The notes under the pieces were generated by a model. The model saw only the letters and a program-made list of their open reading frames with translations, did no database searches and was not told where the DNA came from. Shown piece by piece: positions 1-6,887 of a stretch of 24,820 nt of DNA. The position numbers and the translations under genes were made by a program. This stretch comes from Akkermansiaceae bacterium UBA5020 (GTDB lineage: Bacteria > Verrucomicrobiota > Verrucomicrobiia > Verrucomicrobiales > DEV007): NCBI GenBank assembly GCA_002396885.1, contig DGXY01000072.1:8870-33689 (forward strand), given 5' to 3'. Each line of letters starts with the position of its first letter. The first letter of the stretch is position 1.

Positions 1-794
1 ACCACGTCGAGGATCACCTCGATCCCCGCCCGGTGCATCGCCTTCACGAGGTCGCGGAATTCATTTATCGGCCCGAGCGGATCGGGATCCGAGCTGTAGG
101 CCGGATGCGGGGCGAAAAACGAGACCGGCGCGTAGCCCCAGTAATTCGTCCGACCGCGCGGGGCATCCTGCGCGTCGAAGGCGAAGACCGGCAACAACTC
201 CACCGCCGTGATCCCGAGATCCTTGAGATAGGGAATCTTCTCGATCAACCCCGCGTAGGTGCCGCGTTTCGACGCTGCCACGCCAGAGCTGGGGTGTTGG
301 GTCATGCCCCTGACATGCGCCTCGTAGATCACCGTGCGCGACGAGGGACGGCGAGGCGGCACATCATCTTCCCAATCGTAATCCTTCGGGTCGACCACGA
401 CACTCTTCATTGACGGCGTGAGGCTCTCCCCATAGACCGAGGACGCGAGCCGGTCGTAGCCACGCGGAATCACCACGCTTTTTCCGTAGGGATCGAGGAG
501 CGATTTCGAGGGATCAAAACGCATTCCCCGCGCCGGGTCGAAGGGACCCGACATCCGGTAGGCGTAGAGTTGCCCGGCCTTCACCTCCGGGACAAAGGCG
601 TGCCAATAATGATAGGTCCGCTGAATTGCCGGATCGAGCGTGACGCTCCGGCTAGGCACGCGGTCCTCGCCGTCGTCGAAAAAGAGGATCTCAACGCCGG
701 TCGCCGACCGCGAGAAGACGCTGAAATTCGCTCCCCCGCTTTCGAGGTGCGCGCCCAGAGGATGTGGCGTACCAAACGGCCGGTGGTAACTCAT
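1..794 (-). CDS. glgX: Glycogen debranching enzyme (GlgX/isoamylase type), N-terminal part, cut by window edge
   Basis: The 264 visible residues begin MSYHRPFGTPHPLGAHL and match the start of GlgX/TreX-type debranching enzymes, which hydrolyse alpha-1,6 branches of glycogen in the cytoplasm. An N-terminal CBM48-like domain covers about residues 5-110 (GGANFSVFSRSATGVEILFF, YHYWHAFVPEVKAGQLYAYR). The GH13 barrel then begins (VIYEAHVRGMT, GITAVELLPVFAFD, YWGYAPVSFFAPHPAY). The window ends at EVILDVV, just before the Asn-His of GH13 conserved region I, so the catalytic residues lie outside. The ATG at 794 has a good Shine-Dalgarno sequence, AGGGAG, six bases upstream. It lies 179 bp downstream of the membrane-protein gene on the same strand, so it probably has its own promoter. 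The family is clear; the choice between GlgX and TreX cannot be made from this part. Confidence 0.9.
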   Translation of the reverse strand, partial: MSYHRPFGTPHPLGAHLESGGANFSVFSRSATGVEILFFDDGEDRVPSRSVTLDPAIQRTYHYWHAFVPEVKAGQLYAYRMSGPFDPARGMRFDPSKSLLDPYGKSVVIPRGYDRLASSVYGESLTPSMKSVVVDPKDYDWEDDVPPRRPSSRTVIYEAHVRGMTQHPSSGVAASKRGTYAGLIEKIPYLKDLGITAVELLPVFAFDAQDAPRGRTNYWGYAPVSFFAPHPAYSSDPDPLGPINEFRDLVKAMHRAGIEVILDV

Positions 795-973
795 TGGCTT
801 CTCCCTGACACCACTAGACGCGCGGACCCGACGCGCGGCAAGGGAACACTTTCACCTGATCGCCGGTGCCTCTTGACCCATCCCCGCCACTCCAGCAAAA
901 GAGGGTATGGTCCGCCGCCCAAGGGAAATGGCTCCGCTTCGCGATGCACTCCGGCACCTTCGAGGGCAACTTC
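795..973. other. Intergenic region upstream of the debranching enzyme
   Basis: These 179 bp separate two minus-strand genes. I see no credible ORF. The only structure is a direct repeat of the 9-mer GACGCGCGG at 817-825 and 830-838 (13-bp period), shortly upstream of the debranching-enzyme start, which could be a regulator site. No clear -35/-10 pair is visible. Confidence 0.35.
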
Positions 974-1612
974 CTAACCACCGCCACCGGCCTGCACATC
1001 ACCGAAGGAAGGTCGATGGTGCCGCTGAATCGCCCCTTTCACGAGGATCACGACCGAGACCACCACCGAGGGAAAATCGATCAGGCAATCCCAGAGATTC
1101 GCCGACTCGTGGAGATCGAGTCCATAAAGAAGCAAACCGGAAATCGCCGCCGCCGCCGCCACGAAGAACCCGCGCCAGAGGCCGATCAGGCCGAGACCCA
1201 TCATCGCCGTCGGCAGGGCGAAACCACCGAAGTCGGCCCGGTAAAAATCAGGGGCTCCCGGCACGCCGAGCGAGGCGGGATAGATCAGGATCGCGCCGGC
1301 GAGGGCCGCCATCGCGAGGAAGCGAAGTTCACGGGGCGAGAGCAGCGACCGCTCCCGCACCGTCCACGAAAGCCAATTCAGCAGCAGGACCCATCCCAGC
1401 GCCCCCGGATCCCCGACGATGGCCCGGGAATAGAATGCCGGATTCCATTCCCCCGGCAGAAGCGAGAGACCCGCGCCCAACGCGAAACCGACCCACATGC
1501 CGCGACGGCGACCGAAGCGATCACCCGCAAGCTTCCTTCCCAGAGCCGCCAGCATCGTCACGAGCAGGAGCACATGGGCAAGGTCCGAAACGATAAGAGC
1601 CCCCGGCGTCAT
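974..1612 (-). CDS. Hypothetical multi-pass membrane protein coupled to the neuraminidase-like gene
   Basis: This 212-residue protein is very hydrophobic, with about seven predicted membrane segments, for example ALIVSDLAHVLLLVTMLAAL near the N-terminus, LRFLAMAALAGAILIYPA mid-protein and PSVVVSVVILVKGAI near the C-terminus. I recognise no catalytic motif or named family. Its ATG overlaps the stop of the upstream neuraminidase-like gene by four bases (ATGA at 1609-1612), so the two are almost certainly translated together. COG4692-type predicted neuraminidases are in other bacteria often paired with or fused to a membrane protein, which suggests a joint role at the inner membrane. The function is unknown; the gene call rests on membrane topology and the overlap. 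Confidence 0.75.
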   Translation of the reverse strand: MTPGALIVSDLAHVLLLVTMLAALGRKLAGDRFGRRRGMWVGFALGAGLSLLPGEWNPAFYSRAIVGDPGALGWVLLLNWLSWTVRERSLLSPRELRFLAMAALAGAILIYPASLGVPGAPDFYRADFGGFALPTAMMGLGLIGLWRGFFVAAAAAISGLLLYGLDLHESANLWDCLIDFPSVVVSVVILVKGAIQRHHRPSFGDVQAGGGG

Positions 1613-2796
1613 CCTTGTGGCCCGCCTTTCCCGCCCGCCAGGTCATCCTGACCGATGCGCCAATGCCGAATCTCGCGGCGGTTCCAAGTGTAAAAAAGAT
1701 GCACCACGCCCTCACGATCAGTCATCAACCACGGATAAGAATATTCGACCCGCCGGAAATCGAGTTCGTCTTCCTCGCGCCCGGAGGTATTCACCGTGAA
1801 AACCGTTTCCCAAGGGCCCGACGGCGTCACCGCGCGGAGCAGCTCGAGATTCTCCCTCGAATCGGGATCGGGGTTCGCGGCGAGGAGCAACGCCCCCTCG
1901 GCGAGACGCAGTGCGCTGATCCCGGAATTCGGATTCGCCACGGGGATCGCTATGGGATCGGACCAGTCTTTTGCGCGGGCATGCGAGTGATAGACCTTCG
2001 ACTCCTTGCCCTCGCCGCGGCGCAGGAAAAGATCCCAACCCACCTCGTGCGATCCCAGCATCCAGGGCTGGAACAAATCCCCTCGCACCGCCGGCCCACT
2101 CCGCGTCAGCACCTTTCCTTCGCGCCCGATCCGCAGCAGCTGCGGAAATTTCTTGATCGTCTCATGGTAGGCGGGCAAAAGCACCTCACCCGTAGCTCCC
2201 TCCAGAGCCGCACCACGTACCAAGGTCCCGAGATTCAAGATCGGAGACGCGACCAAGCGGTTCATCGAGACGACCTCGTCGCCGCCCGGGTTTAGGACAA
2301 TTCGATTGACCGAGCTGCCGCTCCACCCTCCCAATGAAACACTCACGACAAAGAGGGTCACGCGTCCGTCTGCTTCCACATGAGCGACGGGGTTTCCCAG
2401 CTTGCGCACGAGGCGACGCGTCCCTCGCGAGACCTGATGACGGTCCACCACCTTCAACGGGTCCGACCACGCGGCCCCGCGGAGTGCCGGGCTCCAGATG
2501 GCCACATCAGAGGCCCCTTCGCGCGAGCCCCCGAACCAGTAGGCGCGGATCGTGCCGTCCGGCAACTCCACCGCCGTCGCCGAATGGACCGACGGAGCGG
2601 GAGACCCAGACGAAATCCGGCTCATGACCGGCTCGAATCCTGACAAAACCGCCATGGGTTCTCCGGTTTTCAGTTCGCCACTCTCGATTTCAGGGCGTCG
2701 CGATGCCGATTCTCGCATCGCCACTCCCCAGGCGATCAGACAGGCCAGGGCCAGACCGACTCGCCAAACGCGTCTCGATTTTGCCTCCACGTTCAT
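1609..2796 (-). CDS. Predicted exo-alpha-sialidase / neuraminidase (COG4692-like), secreted or membrane-anchored
   Basis: This 395-residue protein has a hydrophobic N-terminal segment (VWRVGLALACLIAWGVAM, about residues 10-27) that would export or anchor it. The rest resembles the beta-propeller of COG4692 predicted neuraminidases. The diagnostic N-terminal motif is HSATAVELPDGTIRAYWFGG followed by SREGASDVAIW, and the C-terminal one is YSYPWLMTDREGVVHLFYTW followed by NRREIRHWRI. Family knowledge suggests glycoside hydrolysis or carbohydrate binding outside the cytoplasm; the actual sugar is unknown, and sialic acid should not be assumed. The start ATG overlaps the stop of the upstream transpeptidase-like gene (ATGA at 2793-2796) and its own stop overlaps the next start. 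It therefore sits in a tightly coupled three-gene unit. Confidence 0.8.
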   Translation of the reverse strand: MNVEAKSRRVWRVGLALACLIAWGVAMRESASRRPEIESGELKTGEPMAVLSGFEPVMSRISSGSPAPSVHSATAVELPDGTIRAYWFGGSREGASDVAIWSPALRGAAWSDPLKVVDRHQVSRGTRRLVRKLGNPVAHVEADGRVTLFVVSVSLGGWSGSSVNRIVLNPGGDEVVSMNRLVASPILNLGTLVRGAALEGATGEVLLPAYHETIKKFPQLLRIGREGKVLTRSGPAVRGDLFQPWMLGSHEVGWDLFLRRGEGKESKVYHSHARAKDWSDPIAIPVANPNSGISALRLAEGALLLAANPDPDSRENLELLRAVTPSGPWETVFTVNTSGREEDELDFRRVEYSYPWLMTDREGVVHLFYTWNRREIRHWRIGQDDLAGGKGGPQG

Positions 2797-3548
2797 CGGG
2801 CGGCAAGGGATTCGAGCACGACGAGCAGATCATTCGGCAAGGCCAGACGGGGCAGCAACTCGCGCGGAGCCTGCACCAACACGGGGCGCTTTGCCTTGTC
2901 GAGCGATTCGAAAAGCTCCCGCAAGTGCCGCGGGTCCATCGCCGTGCATCCGATCGTGGAGCGCCCCGGAGCGGACCATCGATGCAGGAAGATGGCACTT
3001 CCCCCCCCTTTCACCACCGGTCCGCGGTTGTGACCCACAACCAAGGCGAGATCGTAGAGCCCGTCGGGACGCCTCAGGATCTCCGCCGAGCGCCAGTCCT
3101 GACGGATGCCCGGATCGTCCCATCGCACCCATTGATTGTAGTGTGAGGATCCCGGATCGTCGATCCAGCGGTCGGCGTCCGTCGTCCGCAGATAAGGAAA
3201 GTGCGGCGATTGGCGGTCCTTCGTGCCGAAGGCCGACTCGATCGCGAAGACGCCGGCGGGAGCGCGTTTGTCTCCCTCCGCTTTGATCGGTCCCTGGAGC
3301 CCATCAGGATGAAGTCCTCGCCCGATTCCGAGTCCCCGAAGCCCCACTGTGACCTCGGTATCGTCCCCAACCACATCCCATGAAGCTACATTCTTCTCCA
3401 AACGCCACAGAATGCCGGTGGGCGAATCCCATGCTGGAGTCACGACAGCGATGACCTGGAGGCATTCACGGGGAATCGACACTTCCTCCGCATAGCAGCC
3501 TGCCTTCGCCGAAAGCAGGAAAAAGAGAAAAGCGATCCGGGAAACCAT
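2793..3548 (-). CDS. L,D-transpeptidase (YkuD) family protein, COG3786-like, exported
   Basis: With the start at 3548 the protein is 251 residues. It opens with a clear signal peptide (MVSRIAFLFFLLSAKAG) and continues with the features of the COG3786 branch of YkuD proteins: GLHP at 78-81, the GPIKAEGDKRAPAGVF motif at 86-101, a DDPGSSHYN motif at 130-138, and the active-site region SAIFLH (His189) followed by STIGCTAM (Cys201). YkuD enzymes use the Cys to form L,D-crosslinks in peptidoglycan; the exact substrate of this branch is not settled. An upstream in-frame ATG at 3638 would overlap the sulfatase by 19 bp and push the signal peptide inward by 30 residues, so I prefer 3548. The stop overlaps the neuraminidase-like start. 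Confidence 0.85.
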   Translation of the reverse strand: MVSRIAFLFFLLSAKAGCYAEEVSIPRECLQVIAVVTPAWDSPTGILWRLEKNVASWDVVGDDTEVTVGLRGLGIGRGLHPDGLQGPIKAEGDKRAPAGVFAIESAFGTKDRQSPHFPYLRTTDADRWIDDPGSSHYNQWVRWDDPGIRQDWRSAEILRRPDGLYDLALVVGHNRGPVVKGGGSAIFLHRWSAPGRSTIGCTAMDPRHLRELFESLDKAKRPVLVQAPRELLPRLALPNDLLVVLESLAAR

Positions 3549-3619
3549 CAGCGTAGTGAAAGCCCTCAACGTGACACGCCCGGTCAGGGGATGCGAGGAG
3601 AAAGAAGCCGGACGCCCTT

Positions 3620-5584
3620 TCACTCCCCGAACCTCCATTCCTTGACGCTCCCGTCGCTCCCCTCAATGCGATAACTGCGTATCGCGACCATTTTGCCCTT
3701 GGTGGACGGGAGGTAGAGACGGATCGTTCCCGCCCTCCCTTCAACGGGGAGGTCGAGGGAAATTTCCTGCCAGTCGTCTGAAGCCGACAGGGTGTAGTCG
3801 AGGACCTGCCCCCCTTTGGGGAAATCCCCCTGCTCGTCGGTTCGCCACTGCACCTGTCCGCCCCCGCCCCCTGAGGCCTTCATCTCGATCCGCACCTTCA
3901 ACGGACCAGAGAACCGGGCCTGCGCGGTCCCGAGGAAAGGACGCGCCCCGGTGCCGGTGACTTCAAGGGCTCCGGGGACGATCGCGAGAGTCGCCAGCCG
4001 CGGCACGAGCCCGTCGCTCGTCTTTTTCGCAACCGATAACTTGGTCGGTCCGGGCTCCTTCCAGACGGGATTGGGAATGGGCGCGTTCGCACCGGTTTCG
4101 GCGATGAATCGTTCGATCAATTTCTCCAGTTTGGCGACTTGGTCAGGATGCGCCGTTGCAAGATTGCGGGTTTCGCCCAGGTCATTTTTGAGATTGTAGA
4201 GCTCGCGGGTCTCGGGATACTCGCGGTGGGGCTCCCAGCGATAGATCAGTTTCCAGTCACCGGCCCGCACCGAGACCGCCGGGATGAGGTGGGGAAACCA
4301 GGTGAAGACCGCCTCGCGCTCGATCGAGCCCTTGCCCTCCAACACCGGCAGGAGGGAAACCCCATCGACGACCTGCCCCACCGGGCGGGGCGTGCCAACC
4401 GCATCGAGGATGGTGGGAAAATAATCGATCGCGGCGACGACCTCGTCACTCGTCGAGCCCGGGGCGACACGACCGGGCCAGCGGATCATCAACGGCACGC
4501 GCTGCCCGCCCTCGTAGATGCGCCCCTTGCCCTCGCGGAGGGGAGCGTTGTTCGTCGGCCCTTCGCCGCCAGCCCACCTGCGCCACTCCTCAATGGCGGC
4601 GTTCTTGGGATTCTCCGGCTTCAGGTTCGCGGTCTTGAGGTCGTCCGCGCGATTGCTATGGACGTTGCCACCGTTGTCGGAGGTGAAAAGGAAAAGGGTC
4701 TCGTCGGCGAGGCCGAGTTCGTCGAGCTTGTCGAGGACGCGTCCGAGGCTTTCATCGACGCTCCGGATCATCGAAGCCATGATCGGATTGCGCTGCTCGC
4801 CGCGGGGATCGGTCTTCTTCGTGAACTCCGCGGTATAGGCTTCCTTGTGCCCCCATGGACCGTGGAGTCCGTATTGGCAGAGGTTCAGGAAGAAGGGTTC
4901 CTCGCGATGGACCTCGAGAAACTTGAGGACCTCGTCGGTGAGCCGGTCGGTGATGTATTCGCCGTCGGGACCGTCGGTGATGGTACCGATCTTTGTTTTG
5001 CCGGCCGGACGTCCTTCGGTCTGGACTCCGTAGGGAGAGAAATAGCTCGGCGGTCCGGGATCGGGCACACAGAACCAGCTCGTCTCGTAGCCGTGCTGAT
5101 CTGGCCGATGCTCGGGGGCGATCCCGAGATGCCATTTTCCGAAATGACCGGTCCGGTAACCCTCCCCCTTCAACACCTCGGCGAGGGTGACGAGCCCGGG
5201 ATCAAGGTAGTTCCTGCTGATGGGATAAAGGAAACGGCTCGACGGTGCGGATTTGTCAGGATAGCGGGAGGCCCCCTCCTCTGCAGCGGGCTGATGCCCC
5301 GAGGCCGAAGTGATGCCGTGGCGCGCGGAGTATTGTCCCGTCTGGATCGTCGCCCTTGTCGGTGAACAGAGCGGAACCGAATAGGCCTGGGTGAAACGCA
5401 TCGACTGGGCGGCGAGACGGCTCATGTTCGGCGTCTCGTAGTAGCGGGAACCATAGGGTTCGCAATCCATCCAACCCATGTCATCGACGAGAAAGACGAT
5501 CACGTTGGGGCGTTTGTCAGGGGCGGCGTGGACGGCGGAGAGTCCGGAAACGGCGAGGGCGAAGAGAAGGGACCAGGGATTCAT
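3620..5584 (-). CDS. Sulfatase (arylsulfatase A family, Cys-type) with C-terminal beta-sandwich-like extension
   Basis: This 654-residue protein has a signal peptide (SLLFALAVSGLSAVHAA), so it acts outside the cytoplasm. Sulfatase landmarks are in place: metal ligands in VDDMGW (Asp34, Asp35), the formylglycine site CSPTR at 73-77 within CSPTRATIQTG, GKWHLG with Lys150 and His152, and TSDNGG with Asp303 and Asn304. The Cys must be converted to formylglycine by a sulfatase-modifying enzyme not present here. After about residue 540 there is an added domain with no sulfatase motif that looks like a carbohydrate-binding beta-sandwich. The substrate is probably a sulfated polysaccharide, but nothing here identifies it. 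The reading frame stays open far upstream to 6169; I chose 5584 because the signal peptide starts there and the upstream part overlaps the toxin genes. Confidence 0.92.
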   Translation of the reverse strand: MNPWSLLFALAVSGLSAVHAAPDKRPNVIVFLVDDMGWMDCEPYGSRYYETPNMSRLAAQSMRFTQAYSVPLCSPTRATIQTGQYSARHGITSASGHQPAAEEGASRYPDKSAPSSRFLYPISRNYLDPGLVTLAEVLKGEGYRTGHFGKWHLGIAPEHRPDQHGYETSWFCVPDPGPPSYFSPYGVQTEGRPAGKTKIGTITDGPDGEYITDRLTDEVLKFLEVHREEPFFLNLCQYGLHGPWGHKEAYTAEFTKKTDPRGEQRNPIMASMIRSVDESLGRVLDKLDELGLADETLFLFTSDNGGNVHSNRADDLKTANLKPENPKNAAIEEWRRWAGGEGPTNNAPLREGKGRIYEGGQRVPLMIRWPGRVAPGSTSDEVVAAIDYFPTILDAVGTPRPVGQVVDGVSLLPVLEGKGSIEREAVFTWFPHLIPAVSVRAGDWKLIYRWEPHREYPETRELYNLKNDLGETRNLATAHPDQVAKLEKLIERFIAETGANAPIPNPVWKEPGPTKLSVAKKTSDGLVPRLATLAIVPGALEVTGTGARPFLGTAQARFSGPLKVRIEMKASGGGGGQVQWRTDEQGDFPKGGQVLDYTLSASDDWQEISLDLPVEGRAGTIRLYLPSTKGKMVAIRSYRIEGSDGSVKEWRFGE

Positions 5585-5599
5585 GAGGCGGCGGAGAAA

Positions 5600-5613
5600 C
5601 CCCGGAGCCGGGG
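5600..5613 (-). terminator. Short GC hairpin between the RES toxin gene and the sulfatase gene
   Basis: On the minus strand the RNA reads CCCCGG, CU, CCGGGG (in practice a four-pair stem with a six-base loop), followed by UUUCU. It sits in the 47 bp between the toxin stop and the sulfatase start. It resembles a weak intrinsic terminator and would partly separate the toxin-antitoxin transcript from the sulfatase group. The U-tract is short, so this is tentative. Confidence 0.4.
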
Positions 5614-5631
5614 GGAAGTTCCGTGGTCCGG

Positions 5632-6099
5632 TCAGACCATGCCCGGCAGCCTCTCGTCGAAGGCGAACGGCTCGGGCTCTCCGACGGCGAGGCGTCCGAA
5701 GTCGGGATGGGCGGGATTGAGGAGATAGTTCCACTCCCGCGGCACGATCACACTCGGCACGGCGAGGACCGCGGACCGCGCCTCCTTCAGCCAGGCATCG
5801 CCGATCGCGCGGATCGAACCCGGAGCCGGATACTGCCGCCACGTTTTGGGCAGCGCGACAATTTTGATTCTCTCGACGAGGTTCTCGTCGAATTCGCACG
5901 GCATCGCGACCCAGCGGAAGCTCACCGGCGGATTGAGATGGACGAGCATCTCGAGCGCGGCGAGGGAGAGGCTGCCACTGGTGTAAACGACCCAGTGCCC
6001 CCGCGAGTTCCACCTGCCCCCCACCTTCGCCGCCTCTTCTCCGGAGAAGGCGGTGGCGGCATACTTTGCCTTCACGATCCGCCAAGTCTTTTGCTTCAT
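5632..6099 (-). CDS. RES-domain toxin of a RES-Xre type II toxin-antitoxin system
   Basis: This 155-residue protein carries the Arg, Glu and Ser that name the RES domain: Arg29 in GGRWNSRG, Glu50 in SLSLAALEMLVHL, and Ser116 in VPSVIVPREWN, plus the C-terminal NYLLNPAHPDF motif. RES toxins fold like ADP-ribosyltransferases, and studied members such as Mycobacterium tuberculosis MbcT consume NAD+ and arrest growth. The length is normal for the family and there is no frameshift or missing key residue, so it looks functional. The ATG at 6099 overlaps the stop of the antitoxin gene (ATGA at 6096-6099), the usual antitoxin-first order. The reaction itself (phosphorolysis or hydrolysis of NAD+) cannot be told from the sequence. 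Confidence 0.92.
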   Translation of the reverse strand: MKQKTWRIVKAKYAATAFSGEEAAKVGGRWNSRGHWVVYTSGSLSLAALEMLVHLNPPVSFRWVAMPCEFDENLVERIKIVALPKTWRQYPAPGSIRAIGDAWLKEARSAVLAVPSVIVPREWNYLLNPAHPDFGRLAVGEPEPFAFDERLPGMV

Positions 6100-6572
6100 A
6101 CAAGCACGCCGTATTCGATGCGGCCGAGGAGATCCTCGACCTCTCGGGCGCCGACTTCGGTCTCGGCATAGGCTAGGGGCGATTCACCTCCGAGGCCGAC
6201 CTGCGGAGCCGCCAGCCAGGCGCGCGCGGCACCGAGCGACTCCATCGTCGAGACCGCGAGCCCGAGGAGGCGGGCGTAGCGAAAGATCCGGTCGGATTCC
6301 CCGGTATCGAGCCGCCCCGCCACCTTGCGGCGATGCAGGGTAGCGCGCGAGATCCCGAGATGAGCCGACAAACGATCCATGGGCAGATCGAGAAGGTCGC
6401 GGAGCTCTTCCAGTTCGCGGAAAAGCAGCCCGCCCTTCAGCCGCGCGATCACCGTCGCCGCCGGAATCGCCCCACGGAGCGAATCCCGCACCAAATGCCC
6501 CGCCCGGTATGAAATGGGGGCCTCGGCAACGCGACTTTCGGGGCCCTTTTTCGATTCCTTCATTTGAAACAA
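6096..6572 (-). CDS. Xre/MbcA/ParS-type (DUF2384) antitoxin partner of the RES toxin
   Basis: The 158-residue protein has a helix-turn-helix region at about 63-100 (MDRLSAHLGISRATLHRRK) and a C-terminal DUF2384-type toxin-binding region (AWLAAPQVGLGG, then SPLAYAETEVGAREVEDLL and GRIEYG at the end). The antitoxin binds and blocks the RES toxin and usually represses its own promoter. The start is uncertain: TTG at 6572 has AAGGG five bases upstream, while ATG at 6563 is nine bases inside and has that motif too far away. Upstream, similar 9-mers lie at 6578-6586, 6591-6599 and 6623-6631 (minus-strand consensus near TTGAAGGG) and could be operator half-sites. This is inference only. Confidence 0.9.
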   Translation of the reverse strand: MFQMKESKKGPESRVAEAPISYRAGHLVRDSLRGAIPAATVIARLKGGLLFRELEELRDLLDLPMDRLSAHLGISRATLHRRKVAGRLDTGESDRIFRYARLLGLAVSTMESLGAARAWLAAPQVGLGGESPLAYAETEVGAREVEDLLGRIEYGVLV

Positions 6573-6633
6573 TTCATCCCTTCACCTGATCCTTTCAAGC
6601 GCTATTTCCAGAAGACGAATTGCCCTTCAAAAT

Positions 6634-6840
6634 CTCATACCCCTACTCTTACCTCATACTCCTTCTCAAAACCGGACGTCCCTAGGCCCCCGCTCAGCAC
6701 AACTCCTACTCTTACCTCCTACTCATACTCTTACTCAAAACCGGACGTCCCTAGGCCCACGCTGAGTACAACTCCTACTCTTACCTCCTACTCATACTCT
6801 TACTCAAAATCGGACGTCCCTAGGCCGCCGCTGAGTATGA
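6634..6840. repeat. Three tandem 69-bp repeat units in the gene-free region upstream of the toxin-antitoxin genes
   Basis: Units are 6634-6702 (degenerate), 6703-6771 and 6772-6840. Units 2 and 3 differ at five of 69 positions by my count. Each has a pyrimidine-rich left half built on CTCCTACTCTTACCTCCTAC and CATACTCTTACTC, and a right half with CGGACGTCCCTAGGCC, which holds the palindromes GGACGTCC and CCTAGG. TACTC and GAGTA flank the right half, so each unit can form a hairpin. The 69-bp period is a multiple of three, so a repetitive ORF runs through it, but I do not believe it is a gene. With the hairpin at 6776-6868 it fills the space between the DUF1501 stop and the antitoxin start. Confidence 0.9.
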
Positions 6841-6868
6841 GTATGAGTATGAGTAGGAGGTAAGAGTA
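6776..6868. repeat. Long imperfect inverted repeat (30-bp arms) closing the 69-bp array
   Basis: The left arm is 6776-6805 and the right arm 6839-6868. They are reverse complements with one mismatch, separated by a 33-bp loop that contains the CGGACGTCC and CCTAGG core. The right arm is made of GAGTAT hexamers and continues as more hexamers to about 6882. The structure begins 19 bp past the stop codon of the minus-strand DUF1501 gene, so in that transcript it would form a very stable 3' stem-loop. It lacks a U-tract, so it is a candidate processing or transcript-stability structure rather than a standard terminator. Confidence 0.85.
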
Positions 6869-6887
6869 TGAGTATGAGTATGAAGGA

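Noticed and set aside
5585..6169. N-terminal extension of the sulfatase frame to 6169
   Set aside because: It overlaps the RES toxin and antitoxin genes and would place the signal peptide nearly 200 residues inside the protein.
6564..6863. Plus-strand ORF of 99 codons encoding an in-frame 23-residue repeat rich in Ser, Tyr and Pro
   Set aside because: It starts at a TTG inside the antitoxin start region and exists only because the 69-bp DNA repeat is a multiple of three. The first unit is degenerate at the protein level and there is no ribosome binding site.
6634..6868. CRISPR array
   Set aside because: There are only three 69-bp units placed directly head to tail, with no unique spacers and no cas genes in the window.
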